The notes under the pieces were generated by a model. It was not told where the DNA came from. It did no database searches and saw only the letters and a list, made by a program, of their open reading frames with translations. From Collimonas arenae (lineage in GTDB: Bacteria; Pseudomonadota; Gammaproteobacteria; Burkholderiales; Burkholderiaceae_D): a stretch of DNA of 64,000 bases. Position numbers and translations under genes: made by a program. The number at the start of each line of letters is the position of its first letter. Within the stretch, counting starts at the first letter, position 1. Below are positions 1 through 8,580 of this stretch, piece after piece. Location: positions 558,001-622,000 of the forward strand of contig NZ_CP013233.1 in the NCBI RefSeq assembly GCF_001584165.1, written 5' to 3'.

Positions 1-497
1 TGACGGCTGTCGCGCGGATCGACGCAAATACTGTGCAACCCCGGCACGTCGTAGCCGCCGCCGAACCATTCGCTGCGCTCGGGCGCATCCCACAAGGACT
101 CTACCAAGGCCCATGAAGCGCCGCGGTCAGGCGAGCGGAACAAGCCGCCCGGCAGGGTTCCCGCCCAGAGTACCCCAGGCTCGTCGGCGCCGCCGCACGC
201 CAGCGACCAGATGAACCTGAGCGTCCAGTCAACCGGGTCCGCACTGTCTGCCTGCTTGATTGGATAGCTGGGAGCGGTAATTTCCGTCCATTGCTCGGAG
301 CCGGCATCGCGGCGATGCAGTTTTGCGCCGAAGTGTCCGAGACTGAGCGCTGCGTAGATCGCGCCGTCGCGGGGATCCGGCAGCACCATCGTGACCGGCT
401 CGCCGAGAAATGCGGTGGCCGCGAAGTCCCATTTTCCTGCGCGGCGAACCAGTTCGAATAATCCCTTGCGAGTGGCAATCCAGGCGCGGTCGCTCAT
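1..497 (-). CDS. BNR-repeat beta-propeller protein (exo-alpha-sialidase-like), C-terminus beyond window
   Basis: About 165 residues of the N-terminal part are visible; the gene runs off the left edge. It starts MSDRAWIATRKGLFEL, and an Asp-box/BNR repeat is readable (FRSPDRGASW), plus repeated VLPDPRDGAIYA and CVDPRDSR blade-like segments. This is the pattern of WD40/YVTN/BNR propellers annotated as exo-alpha-sialidase or photosystem-II Ycf48-like, which are usually not sialidases. No signal peptide is seen, so it is probably cytoplasmic. The start is supported by a GGAGG seven bases upstream, lying inside the end of the ThiS-like gene, only two bases away, so the two are probably translationally coupled. 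Function unknown. Confidence 0.75.
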   Translation of the reverse strand, partial: MSDRAWIATRKGLFELVRRAGKWDFAATAFLGEPVTMVLPDPRDGAIYAALSLGHFGAKLHRRDAGSEQWTEITAPSYPIKQADSADPVDWTLRFIWSLACGGADEPGVLWAGTLPGGLFRSPDRGASWALVESLWDAPERSEWFGGGYDVPGLHSICVDPRDSR

Positions 498-499
498 GA

Positions 500-769
500 T
501 CAACCTCCAGAAAGTGCTTGTAGAACGTGAACTGTACTGCCGACCCCAAGCGGGACGTCGAGATGGACACGGTCACGTACCGTATGACCATCAATGAAAA
601 TCGCGACATTCGGGCGCAGGCTACCCTGGTCATCGAGTAAATAACTGCGCAGGCGCGGATTGACTGAGAACGCAGTCTCCAGCCCGGCACGCAGCGTGGT
701 CGCATCGGTCTGAATCTCCGGCACATCGGTAAAACGCGCCAGTTGCCGGGTAAAAATGAGAGTCGCCAT
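500..769 (-). CDS. MoaD/ThiS family ubiquitin-like sulfur-carrier protein
   Basis: This 89-residue protein has the size of MoaD/ThiS beta-grasp proteins and ends in the diagnostic Gly-Gly (VLQALSGG), the tail that is adenylated and thiocarboxylated by an E1-like enzyme. MATLIFTRQLARFTD resembles a first beta strand, and the segment after RPNVAIFIDG resembles the strand before the last MoaD helix. No moaE, moeB or thi gene lies beside it; the immediate downstream partner is the beta-propeller gene. A role in molybdopterin or thiamine synthesis is therefore not supported by context, and it may serve a dedicated sulfur-transfer or protein-modification role. The family call is good; the pathway is unknown. 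Confidence 0.8.
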   Translation of the reverse strand: MATLIFTRQLARFTDVPEIQTDATTLRAGLETAFSVNPRLRSYLLDDQGSLRPNVAIFIDGHTVRDRVHLDVPLGVGSTVHVLQALSGG

Positions 770-920
770 GGCGTCTCCGGAATTGTTGGCCGGGCCGCGT
801 CAATACCGCGGTCACAAGGCTTCAGTATAGATTGAAACGACATTTTTGCCGTGCTGTCAGGATGGCAAGAAATGCAGGTTTTCCAGTCCCGTTTGTTTTT
901 TTTGAGAGGAGGATTGTCAT

Positions 921-926
921 TATAAT
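921..926 (+). promoter_or_regulatory. Candidate sigma-70 -10 box (TATAAT) for the MocR gene
   Basis: A perfect TATAAT lies 32 bases before the preferred TTG start at 958. No convincing -35 hexamer is visible upstream, only a T-rich run around 893-903. If real, transcription starts near 933, which would exclude the longer in-frame starts at 832 and 862. Confidence 0.35.
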
Positions 927-957
927 TGGGCGTCATCGATCCCTGCGAGCGCCCCGC

Positions 958-2433
958 TTGAAAACCTCCCGCCGCCAACCGCTATACCAACGCCTGGCCG
1001 AGCAGGTGACTGCTTCCGTGCGCAGCGGCGTATTGCGACCTGGCGACCGTGTCAGTTCGGTACGGCAGGCCAGCCAGCAACATGGAATGAGCATCACGAC
1101 TGTGGTGCGTGCCTATGAGTTGTTGGAGAGTAGCGGGGTCATCGAAAGCCATCCGCAGTCGGGTTATTTTGTGCGGCCGCAGTTTGGGCGGGCCGGCGTC
1201 GCTGTGGCGCGGACGTTGTTATCCGAGCAGGATTCTCCGGCGGAACCAGGGCGGTCGGAGCCGCTACCGGTGTCGGCGGAAGTGGATGTCAGCCGACACG
1301 TCTTGGCGACGCTTAAATCGATACATCAGAACGACGCGATTCCGCTCGGCTCACCGTACCCTGATCCGGCCTTGTTTCCGGCGCGTCGCATCAGTCAATA
1401 TAACGGCGCCATCCTGCGCAGCGGCGGCCCGCTTGGGGTGCTGGACGATTTGCCGCCGGGCCATCCGGATCTGATCCGGCAGATCGTCAGACGCCATCTG
1501 GAAACAGGGTTGAGCATCGATCCCGGCGATGTGGTGATCACCGTTGGCGCTACCGAAGCCATCAATCTGTGCCTGCAGGCGGTGGCCAAGGCTGGCGATA
1601 CGATTGCGGTGGAATCGCCGACCTTCTATGCGATGCTGCATGCGATCGAACGGCTCGGTATGCGCGCCATCGAAATACCGACCGATCCGCGCCTGGGAAT
1701 GGATATTGGGGCCTTGAAAGCCATCATGCAGACGCAGCCGATTGCTGCCTGCATGGTGATGCCGAATTTCCAGAATCCGCTGGGCTTCGAAATGCCTGAG
1801 GAAAACAAGCGGCAACTGGTTGAGCTGGGTGCGCGCTACGACATGCCGATCATCGAAAACGGCGTCTACAATGAGCTGTATTTCGGCACCGCCCATCCGA
1901 GCGTGCTGAAGGCCTATGACAAGCGCGGCATGGTGCTGTACTGCTCGTCATTTTCCAAGAGCCTGACCTCAGCCTATCGTATCGGCTGGACCTTGCCGGG
2001 ACGTTATCGGGAGCAGGTCGAAAAACTGAAATTTCTCAACACGCTCAGCACCTCCACGCTGCCGCAACGTGCGATTGCCGCCTATCTGACTGCCGGCGGC
2101 TATGATCGCCACCTGCGCCGGGTGCGTAGCACATTGTTGCAGCGTTGTGACATCATGAGCGCTTTTGTCGGCCGTTTCTTCCCGGCCGGCACACGCATCA
2201 CGCGGCCGGCCGGAGGTTACGTGCTGTGGATAGAATTGCCGGCGAAGATCGATTCGATGGCCTTGTACCGGCAGGCGCTGGCGGAAGGCATCACGATTGC
2301 GCCGGGGCGGCTGTTCTCGACTTCAGATGCATATCGCAGTTTCATCCGCATGAATTACAGCTATAGCTGGACGCCGGAAATTGAGCGAGCGATACGCCGC
2401 CTGGCTGAGATGCTGGCGACAATGCTGGAGTAG
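958..2433 (+). CDS. MocR/GntR-type PLP-dependent regulator (winged helix plus class I aminotransferase domain)
   Basis: The N-terminal winged-helix domain of GntR type (LYQRLAEQVTASVRSGVLRP, then a recognition helix around SITTVVRAYELLE) is followed by a type-I fold aminotransferase domain. The expected Schiff-base lysine is visible in SSFSKSLTSAYRIGW. Such MocR proteins usually regulate nearby genes in response to PLP-linked amines or amino acids. The reading frame stays open to 832 (TTG) and an ATG occurs at 862, but the residues upstream of 958 (for example FVFFERRIVIIIG) look non-coding and a TATAAT lies at 921. The TTG at 958, giving 491 residues, fits the family length. It is divergent from the ThiS-like pair. 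Target unknown. Confidence 0.85.
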   Translation: MKTSRRQPLYQRLAEQVTASVRSGVLRPGDRVSSVRQASQQHGMSITTVVRAYELLESSGVIESHPQSGYFVRPQFGRAGVAVARTLLSEQDSPAEPGRSEPLPVSAEVDVSRHVLATLKSIHQNDAIPLGSPYPDPALFPARRISQYNGAILRSGGPLGVLDDLPPGHPDLIRQIVRRHLETGLSIDPGDVVITVGATEAINLCLQAVAKAGDTIAVESPTFYAMLHAIERLGMRAIEIPTDPRLGMDIGALKAIMQTQPIAACMVMPNFQNPLGFEMPEENKRQLVELGARYDMPIIENGVYNELYFGTAHPSVLKAYDKRGMVLYCSSFSKSLTSAYRIGWTLPGRYREQVEKLKFLNTLSTSTLPQRAIAAYLTAGGYDRHLRRVRSTLLQRCDIMSAFVGRFFPAGTRITRPAGGYVLWIELPAKIDSMALYRQALAEGITIAPGRLFSTSDAYRSFIRMNYSYSWTPEIERAIRRLAEMLATMLE

Positions 2434-2460
2434 TGGGCCGGAGAGCCTCACGGCGATCGA

Positions 2461-2754
2461 TCAGGTGCTTTCTGTCGCAGTTGTCCGGCTCTCGTCCAAT
2501 GCATCGAAAATCGCCATTCCTAGCGGCGTCAGGGTGACTCGGCCGGTGCCATCGTCGTTGACGATCACGCTCACAATTTCTGCATCCTCCAGCGCACTGA
2601 GCTGTCGCCGCAAGGTGCTCATGCGCAGTTCAACCCGTTTGCTGAGTTTTGCCAGCGACAAGCCGGGCTCGTTGCGGCCGGTCCGATCGCCGGTGGCTTC
2701 GGCATGCAGTGCGGCCAGAATCGTCAACACTGCATCATCGATTTCCCGTTCCAT
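2461..2754 (-). CDS. Small winged-helix-like protein downstream of YdeP-type oxidoreductase
   Basis: This 97-residue protein begins MEREIDDAVLTILAALH. Its LAKLSKRVELRMSTLRRQ segment looks like a helix-turn-helix (degenerate MarR/ArsR-like winged helix), followed by VTLTPLGMAIFDAL, a typical wing plus last helix. The ATG at 2754 was chosen because the ORF extension upstream overlaps the oxidoreductase gene. The start lies 13 bases after that gene's stop, so the two form an operon. It could be a regulator or a chaperone-like accessory of the oxidoreductase; the sequence does not decide. Confidence 0.7.
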   Translation of the reverse strand: MEREIDDAVLTILAALHAEATGDRTGRNEPGLSLAKLSKRVELRMSTLRRQLSALEDAEIVSVIVNDDGTGRVTLTPLGMAIFDALDESRTTATEST

Positions 2755-2767
2755 GTTCAATGCGGGT

Positions 2768-5071
2768 TCAGGCTTCGAGCGCCGCCGAGCGACGCAGCAG
2801 CACGGGAATCGACTTTGAAGTCGGTGTGCGAGCCTTGTCGGCAAAGCTGTTGAGCGGCACCAGTGGGTTGGTTTCCGGATAGTAGCTGCTGATGCAACCA
2901 CGCGGGATGTCGAATTCAACCAGCAGGAAACGGTCGGCGCGGCGTTCGATGCCGTCGTCCCAAACGCCGATCAGGTCAACCCAGTCGCCCGGCGCAAAGC
3001 CCAGCATCTGGATATCCAGCAGATTGGCAAATACCACGCGGCGCTGGCCGAACACGCCGCGATAGCGGTCGTCCATCCCATAGATGGTGGTGTTGTACTG
3101 ATCGTGCGAGCGCGTCGTCATCAGCGTCATCAACTCAGGGCCGTATTTGCGACGCGCCTGGTGGATCGGTGTGTCCTTGGGAATCTGCAACACTTTGAAT
3201 TGGGCGCGGCCGCTGGCGGTTTTCCAGATCCGGTTGCGTGAGGCGACGCCGAGGTGGAAGCCGCCGGGTTGCTGGATGCGTGCGTTGTAACCTTTGAAGG
3301 CGTCGTACACTTTTTCGATATCGTCTCGGATCAGCGCGTAATTCTTCACATATTCCAGCCAGTCGATACGGCTGTGCGGCAGCGTTGCATGCGCCAGACG
3401 CGCAACGATATCGATTTCCGAGAGACAGGTTTTGGCGACAGGCTTGTTGATGCCGTACGACACGTGCACCATGCTCATCGAATCCTCGACCGTCACGCCT
3501 TGCGGGCCGCTTTCCTGCATGTCGATTTCAGTACGGCCGATGGTCGGCAGGATCAACGCATCCTTGCCGTGGATCAGGTGACTGCGGTTGAGCTTGGTGG
3601 TGATGTGCACGGTCAGCGCACAGGATTGCAGCGCCTGCCAGGTGCGCGGCGTATCGGGTGTGGCCATCGCAAAATTGCCGCCGAGTCCGATGAATACCTT
3701 GACCTGTCCCTGCAACATCGCTTCGATGGTGCCTATCACATCGAGCCCATGCTCGCGCGGCGGCTTGAAGCCGTAGACTTGTTCGATGCGGTCGAGGAAG
3801 GCGGCTGTCGGTTTTTCGTCAATGCCGACGGTGCGGTCGCCCTGCACGTTGGAGTGGCCGCGCACCGGACACAGGCCGGCGCCAGGGCGGCCGATGTTGC
3901 CGCGCAAGAGCATCAGGTTGGATACCATCTGAATCGTGTCGACGCCGTGCTTGTGTTGGGTCAGGCCCATGCCCCAAGTGGCGATGACGTTCTTGCCGCG
4001 CACGTACACTTGCGTCAGGCGCTCGATATCGTCGCGGCTGACGCCGGATTCGGTAACGATGTCGTCCCAGTTTTCGGCGCGGATGTCGGCGGCGAATTCG
4101 TCGAAATAGGCGGTGTGCTTGGCAATGAACTGGACATCGATGACGCGATCAGTGCCGTCCCGTAGCGCCAGATCGTCCAGCTCCAGCACACGCTTGATGA
4201 CGCCCTTCACCAGCGCCAGGTCGCCGCACAGAGTAGGGCGGATGAACATGCTGCTGATCGTGGTGCCGGCGCGCGACAACATGTCCGACGGATGCTGCGG
4301 GCTGGAGAAGCGCTCCAGGCCGCGCTCGCGCAACGGGTTGATGGAGACGATGGTGGCGCCGCGTTTGGCGCATTCGCGCAGCTCACCCATCATGCGCGGA
4401 TGATTGGTAGCCGGATTCTGGCCGAAGATCAGCAAGGTGTCGGCCAGGTCGAAATCGTCCAGTGTCACCGTGCCTTTGCCGACACCCACCGTTTCCGGCA
4501 AGCCGACGCTGGTCGGCTCATGGCACATGTTGGAGCAATCGGGGAAATTGTTGGTGCCGTATTCGCGCACGAACAACTGGTAGAGAAATGCCGCTTCGTT
4601 GCTGGTGCGGCCTGAGGTATAGAACGAGGCCTGGTTCGGATCGTCGAGCGTGTTCAGATGCGTAGCCATCAGGGAAAACGCATCCTGCCAGGAAATCGGT
4701 TGGTATTTGTCGCTCTCGGCGTTATATACCATCGGCTCGGTCAGGCGGCCGTGTTCTTCCAATTCGTAATCCGATTGCTGTAGCAGTGTGCTGACGCTGT
4801 GTTGTGCAAAGAATGCCGCAGTGACGCGCTTGGAGGTGGCTTCCGCAGCGACTGCCTTGACGCCGTTTTCGCAGAACTCGAAAGTCGAGGCGTGATCGCG
4901 ATCCGGCCAGGCGCAGCCTGGACAGTCGAAGCCATCTGGCTGGTTTTGCGCCAGCAGCGTACGCAGGCCGCCACCCGGCACTTTTTCCTTCAGCAGGTGC
5001 AAAGCCACATACTTCAGCGCGCCCCAGCCGCCGGCCGGGTGGTTGTATTGCTCAATTTTCTGGTCGCTCAA
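2768..5071 (-). CDS. FdhF/YdeP family molybdopterin oxidoreductase (formate dehydrogenase alpha-like)
   Basis: This 767-residue protein has the molybdopterin oxidoreductase fold. An N-terminal CPGCAWPD motif replaces the classical four-cysteine Fe-S binding set of formate dehydrogenases, which is typical of the YdeP subfamily. It continues with ISWQDAFSLMATHL, CSNMCHEPTSVGL (cofactor region), LLIFGQNPATNHPRMM, and a C-terminal molydopterin dinucleotide-binding domain (MTLMTTRSHDQYNTTIYG). No Tat signal is seen, so it should be cytoplasmic. In E. coli YdeP is linked to acid resistance, but the substrate of the family is not established. The helix-turn-helix gene follows in the same operon. No fdhD is visible nearby. 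Confidence 0.88.
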   Translation of the reverse strand: MSDQKIEQYNHPAGGWGALKYVALHLLKEKVPGGGLRTLLAQNQPDGFDCPGCAWPDRDHASTFEFCENGVKAVAAEATSKRVTAAFFAQHSVSTLLQQSDYELEEHGRLTEPMVYNAESDKYQPISWQDAFSLMATHLNTLDDPNQASFYTSGRTSNEAAFLYQLFVREYGTNNFPDCSNMCHEPTSVGLPETVGVGKGTVTLDDFDLADTLLIFGQNPATNHPRMMGELRECAKRGATIVSINPLRERGLERFSSPQHPSDMLSRAGTTISSMFIRPTLCGDLALVKGVIKRVLELDDLALRDGTDRVIDVQFIAKHTAYFDEFAADIRAENWDDIVTESGVSRDDIERLTQVYVRGKNVIATWGMGLTQHKHGVDTIQMVSNLMLLRGNIGRPGAGLCPVRGHSNVQGDRTVGIDEKPTAAFLDRIEQVYGFKPPREHGLDVIGTIEAMLQGQVKVFIGLGGNFAMATPDTPRTWQALQSCALTVHITTKLNRSHLIHGKDALILPTIGRTEIDMQESGPQGVTVEDSMSMVHVSYGINKPVAKTCLSEIDIVARLAHATLPHSRIDWLEYVKNYALIRDDIEKVYDAFKGYNARIQQPGGFHLGVASRNRIWKTASGRAQFKVLQIPKDTPIHQARRKYGPELMTLMTTRSHDQYNTTIYGMDDRYRGVFGQRRVVFANLLDIQMLGFAPGDWVDLIGVWDDGIERRADRFLLVEFDIPRGCISSYYPETNPLVPLNSFADKARTPTSKSIPVLLRRSAALEA

Positions 5072-5225
5072 TTTTCATTCCCGGGCAGTGACGCATCTCG
5101 CGCAAACTGCGCGGAGTCCGTGGAAGTCTAATTGGCCGCCAGTTGCAGCAGCATGTACAGTCGTTATGGTAGTTTTAGAGCACAGTTACAATTTATGTAT
5201 GTTCTGTGCTTGTTGTCGTTCTTAC

Positions 5226-5666
5226 TTATGTGTTTCCGGCATGTTGCCGAACCGTGATGCCGGATTTGTCATTTGCGGCCGCCGCCGTGGCCCCGCTCGT
5301 AAAGTCACCCCCATGGCCTCCGCCGTGCCGACCGCCGTCGCCTCCCCCCGAGTACAGCGGATTGGCGCTGACATAGGCGGTCACTGCGTGGTCAAGCACG
5401 CCGGGCGGTGCTGTTTGGCTCAGGTCGAAGTGCTCGATGTATTCCTCACCGTCGAAATTCCAGGCGAATGATTTGTCGCCCACCACGAATTTCACGATTT
5501 CCCCACCGGTAACGTTGACATACGTGGTGTCGGGGGCAATCACGATGGTACGAGTGGCTGCCATCACCGGTGCCGGATCGCCCCACAGATCCGGCCGGGG
5601 AGGCAGCGAGCAGGCGCTGCAAAGCATGACGGCGAGGACGTTCGGGACAAGCAATTTGATGTTCAT
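5226..5666 (-). CDS. CzcE family heavy-metal-binding exported protein
   Basis: The 146-residue protein starts MNIKLLVPNVLAVMLCSACS, a short signal sequence with a cysteine suggestive of, but not matching well, a lipobox. It then carries the CzcE-like core ATRTIVIAPDTTYVNVTGGE and VKFVVGDKSFAWNFDG. CzcE of Cupriavidus is a periplasmic copper-binding protein induced by heavy metals. The C-terminus is Gly/His-rich (GGGDGGRHGGGHGGDF), a plausible metal-binding tail. The start at 5666 was chosen over the longer frame because GGAGG precedes it. It stands alone between the oxidoreductase and the pca operon, with no efflux pump genes visible nearby. Confidence 0.72.
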   Translation of the reverse strand: MNIKLLVPNVLAVMLCSACSLPPRPDLWGDPAPVMAATRTIVIAPDTTYVNVTGGEIVKFVVGDKSFAWNFDGEEYIEHFDLSQTAPPGVLDHAVTAYVSANPLYSGGGDGGRHGGGHGGDFTSGATAAAANDKSGITVRQHAGNT

Positions 5667-5823
5667 GGTTCCCTCCTGCACTGATATATGGCGAGAGGGC
5701 AATATGCGCACATCGGCCACACCTCATTAGAGTGCGGCGCATGATGTTTTGTTCAGCGAGCCTCCTGGCGGAACAGGCTCGCCGCCATCGCTACGGCAGG
5801 CCGGATGGGCCGACTGCGGGGCG

Positions 5824-7086
5824 TTACAAGGCCTGCAAGAATTCCTGAACGGCATCGGCAAACGCTTGCGGTTGTTCCGTGGCGCTCAGGTGCGAAGCGT
5901 CTTTCAGCACGACCAGGTGTGCCTGTGGAATCTGCTCGGCCAGCGTTTGCGACATGGCCAACGGCGTGCCCTGATCCAGTTCGCCGGCAATCACCAGTGT
6001 CGGCGCGGCAATTTGCGGCAGGCGCGCGATGGTATCCACCGTGCCGACCGCATGGCAGCAGCCGATATAGCCATCCGCAACGGTGCTGGTCAGGCGCTGC
6101 CGGAAGCGCGCCACTGTGGCGCTGTGTTCAGTACGGAAACGATCATGGAAGTAGCGCCCCATGACGGCATCGGCAATCGTCTCGATACCATGCGCGCGCA
6201 CGGTTTCGATGCGCTGTTGCCAGGCATCGCGCGCGGCTGCCGGATATCCGGACGTGGTGTTGGCGATCGCCAGTGCCGCTACCAGGGATGGATGGCGCAA
6301 CGCCAGTTCCTGGCCCACCATGCCGCCCATCGACAAGCCGATCCACACCACCGGGCCGGAATCTAGTTCGCGCAACAGCGCGGCAGCATCATCAGCCATC
6401 TCGGCAATACTGTACAAGCCTGGCGGCGCATCGGAGGCGCCATGGCCTCGATGATCATAGGCGATCACGCGGCAGTCGGCGGCGAGCCGGTTGGCCAGTT
6501 CGTCCCACATCGTCAGATCGCAACCCAATGCGTGGCTGAGCACAATGGTATGGCGCGGCGTCTTGCCGTTGCGGGGCGCGCGCACGCTGTAATGGAGCGC
6601 CGGCTTGCTGCGGCTGGCGGCTTCCTTGCCGATGCCGGGATGGGGGCAAGCCGCAGGCGTTGACGGCGCCAGCGTGTAGCCGATCTGCTCGCCGATTTCG
6701 CGCAGGATTTTCTGTGCGTGCGTGAAAGCAGTGTTGGCCGCCGGTACGCCCGCATAGATGGCCGACTGCATCAGCACCTCTTTCATTTCGTCCGGCGTGA
6801 GGCGGGTCTCTGTATCGCCCAGCAATGCGGCGCGCACATGCAATTCGAATTCTTCCCAGCGGCCGAGCGCGATGGTCGTCGCGAGCACAATCACGCGGCG
6901 GGTTTTGGCATCGAGTCCTGGACGCCCCCAGATTTCATTCCATGCGAATCGAGAAATCAGATTCTGGAACTCCGCGTTGAAGCTGGTGGCGTTGGCAACC
7001 GAGCGGTTAACCCAGTCGTCGCCAAGTATGCGGCGACGGTTCTGCATGCCGCGTTCGAAGTCATGGTCAATTGGATCGTAGCTCAT
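5824..7086 (-). CDS. pcaCD: Fused 4-carboxymuconolactone decarboxylase / 3-oxoadipate enol-lactonase (PcaC-PcaD)
   Basis: The 420-residue protein joins two steps of the protocatechuate branch. Residues about 1-130 are PcaC (MSYDPIDHDFERGMQNRRRI, TRRVIVLATTIALGRWEEFE, ETRLTPDEMKEVLMQSAIYAG), which decarboxylates 4-carboxymuconolactone. After a linker of about 35 residues comes an alpha/beta hydrolase, PcaD, which opens 3-oxoadipate enol-lactone. Its nucleophile elbow GLSMGG, acid in AGELDQGTP and histidine in KDASHLS are all visible. The order decarboxylase-then-lactonase is opposite to that known for actinobacterial PcaL. It is the last gene of the minus-strand pcaHGB operon. Confidence 0.93.
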   Translation of the reverse strand: MSYDPIDHDFERGMQNRRRILGDDWVNRSVANATSFNAEFQNLISRFAWNEIWGRPGLDAKTRRVIVLATTIALGRWEEFELHVRAALLGDTETRLTPDEMKEVLMQSAIYAGVPAANTAFTHAQKILREIGEQIGYTLAPSTPAACPHPGIGKEAASRSKPALHYSVRAPRNGKTPRHTIVLSHALGCDLTMWDELANRLAADCRVIAYDHRGHGASDAPPGLYSIAEMADDAAALLRELDSGPVVWIGLSMGGMVGQELALRHPSLVAALAIANTTSGYPAAARDAWQQRIETVRAHGIETIADAVMGRYFHDRFRTEHSATVARFRQRLTSTVADGYIGCCHAVGTVDTIARLPQIAAPTLVIAGELDQGTPLAMSQTLAEQIPQAHLVVLKDASHLSATEQPQAFADAVQEFLQAL

Positions 7087-7141
7087 TATTTGTTCACCTA
7101 TTCATGTCTATGGTTGTGGCGGCGAATACCTTGCCGCGGCT

Positions 7142-8533
7142 TCACGCCAGTGCTGTCGGTGGTTGCATTGTCTTCATCATGGCGCGCAAGGTCTGTAACT
7201 GGCGGCGCGCAAGCGTCTCTGCCGGCGTCGTCGCAGCGACCGCATCAAACAGCACCAGCAATTGCGCGGTGTCGATTTTTTCGCGCAGGCAGGTATCAGC
7301 TTTTACCGCATCGGTAACGATTTCTGCCAGTTGCTTGCCGCTGGCGACGGCCTGTTGGGTCAATTGCTCTATCAAGGCGTGCGCCTGCGGCCGGCCAATT
7401 GCGCCGGCCAGGTGGATCGATACGGCTTCTGCAAACACCAATCCTTGCAGAGCATCGATATTGCGGCGCATCCGCGCAGTATCGACATGTAGTCCCGCCA
7501 CGGCTTCAGCCAATGCAGTCAGTGCACCATGCGCGCTAAGAAACAGCCCCGGCCATTCTGCCAATTCGGCTTGCCAGTTACCTAGGCCGCGCTCATGTTG
7601 CTGGCCCATCACGGCCAGCAGCGCTGCTGCGTGTTGCGGCGTGCGCGCGGCGGCGGCCAGCGCGATCATGGCCGACACGGGATTGCGTTTGTGCGGCATG
7701 GCCGACGAGCCGCCGCGGCCGTTGCCGGACGGCTCTGCCAGCTCGGCGATTTCGCCTTGCGCCATTAGGCTGAGATCGGTCGCGATCTTGCCAAGGCTAC
7801 CGACCAGAACCGCCACTTCCAGGCCGAGCCGTACCCATTCGTCGCGCTGGGTGTGCCAGGCGGCGTCGGCGACTGCCAGTCCCAGCGCGTCTGCCATACG
7901 ATGTGCGACAGCGCCACCTTTGTCTCCCATCACTGCCAGCGTACCGACTGCGCCACCGAGCTGCAATTGCAGTGCGCGTTGTGCAGTTTCGCGCAACTGC
8001 AGGCGGGCGCGTACAAGCGGCGCCGCCCAGCCAGCCAGCTTGAAACCGAAGCTGGTCACCTGCGCCGGTTGCATCAGCGTGCGCGCCAGTATCGGCGTTG
8101 CCAGATGCTGTTCTGCCAGATCCAGCAAACTCTCAATCAGCGTCTGCAGGCCGGTATCGATCAGGCCAAGTGCATGGCGGGTGACCAGCACCATCGCGGT
8201 GTCGAGAACATCCTGACTGGTGCTGCCCCAGTGCACATGGGTTGCCGATTCCTGGTTGTACAGCGCCACAGTCTTGGTCAACTCTTTCACCAGCGGAATC
8301 GCCAGGCTGCCGGCCCGGCGGCCGGCATGGACGAGCGCCGGAATGTCGTATAGCTGGGCGTTGCAGACGCCGGCGATGGCTTTGGCTGCAGTTTCGGGGA
8401 TGATGCCTTCGGCCGCTTGGGCACCTGCTAGCGTTTCCTCGAAACGGAACATTGCTTGCACCACGGCGCTGTCGTCGAATACCGCGATCATGTCCGGGGT
8501 GGTGAGAAAACTGTCAAATAGGGAAACGCTCAC
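7142..8533 (-). CDS. pcaB: 3-carboxy-cis,cis-muconate cycloisomerase
   Basis: The 463-residue protein belongs to the fumarase/aspartase/CMLE superfamily, shown by the signature GGSSAMPHKRNPVSA containing the catalytic serine loop. THVHWGSTSQDVLDTAMVLV is the conserved second region. It converts 3-carboxy-cis,cis-muconate to 4-carboxymuconolactone in the cytoplasm. It lies between pcaG and the pcaCD fusion, with short gaps, on the same strand. Length is normal for PcaB. Confidence 0.95.
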   Translation of the reverse strand: MSVSLFDSFLTTPDMIAVFDDSAVVQAMFRFEETLAGAQAAEGIIPETAAKAIAGVCNAQLYDIPALVHAGRRAGSLAIPLVKELTKTVALYNQESATHVHWGSTSQDVLDTAMVLVTRHALGLIDTGLQTLIESLLDLAEQHLATPILARTLMQPAQVTSFGFKLAGWAAPLVRARLQLRETAQRALQLQLGGAVGTLAVMGDKGGAVAHRMADALGLAVADAAWHTQRDEWVRLGLEVAVLVGSLGKIATDLSLMAQGEIAELAEPSGNGRGGSSAMPHKRNPVSAMIALAAAARTPQHAAALLAVMGQQHERGLGNWQAELAEWPGLFLSAHGALTALAEAVAGLHVDTARMRRNIDALQGLVFAEAVSIHLAGAIGRPQAHALIEQLTQQAVASGKQLAEIVTDAVKADTCLREKIDTAQLLVLFDAVAATTPAETLARRQLQTLRAMMKTMQPPTALA

Positions 8534-8580
8534 TGGTGCTCCGTTCGGTTAATGACGATAGATGCGGTTTGTGGATGCGT

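Noticed and set aside
832..957. Longer N-terminus for the MocR protein (TTG at 832 or ATG at 862)
   Set aside because: The extra residues are hydrophobic and non-family, and a TATAAT box at 921 lies within them.
5756..5782. GCGAGCCT/AGGCTCGC hairpin after pcaCD as a terminator
   Set aside because: No T-run follows on either strand in the needed position; it may be a simple hairpin, so no terminator is claimed.
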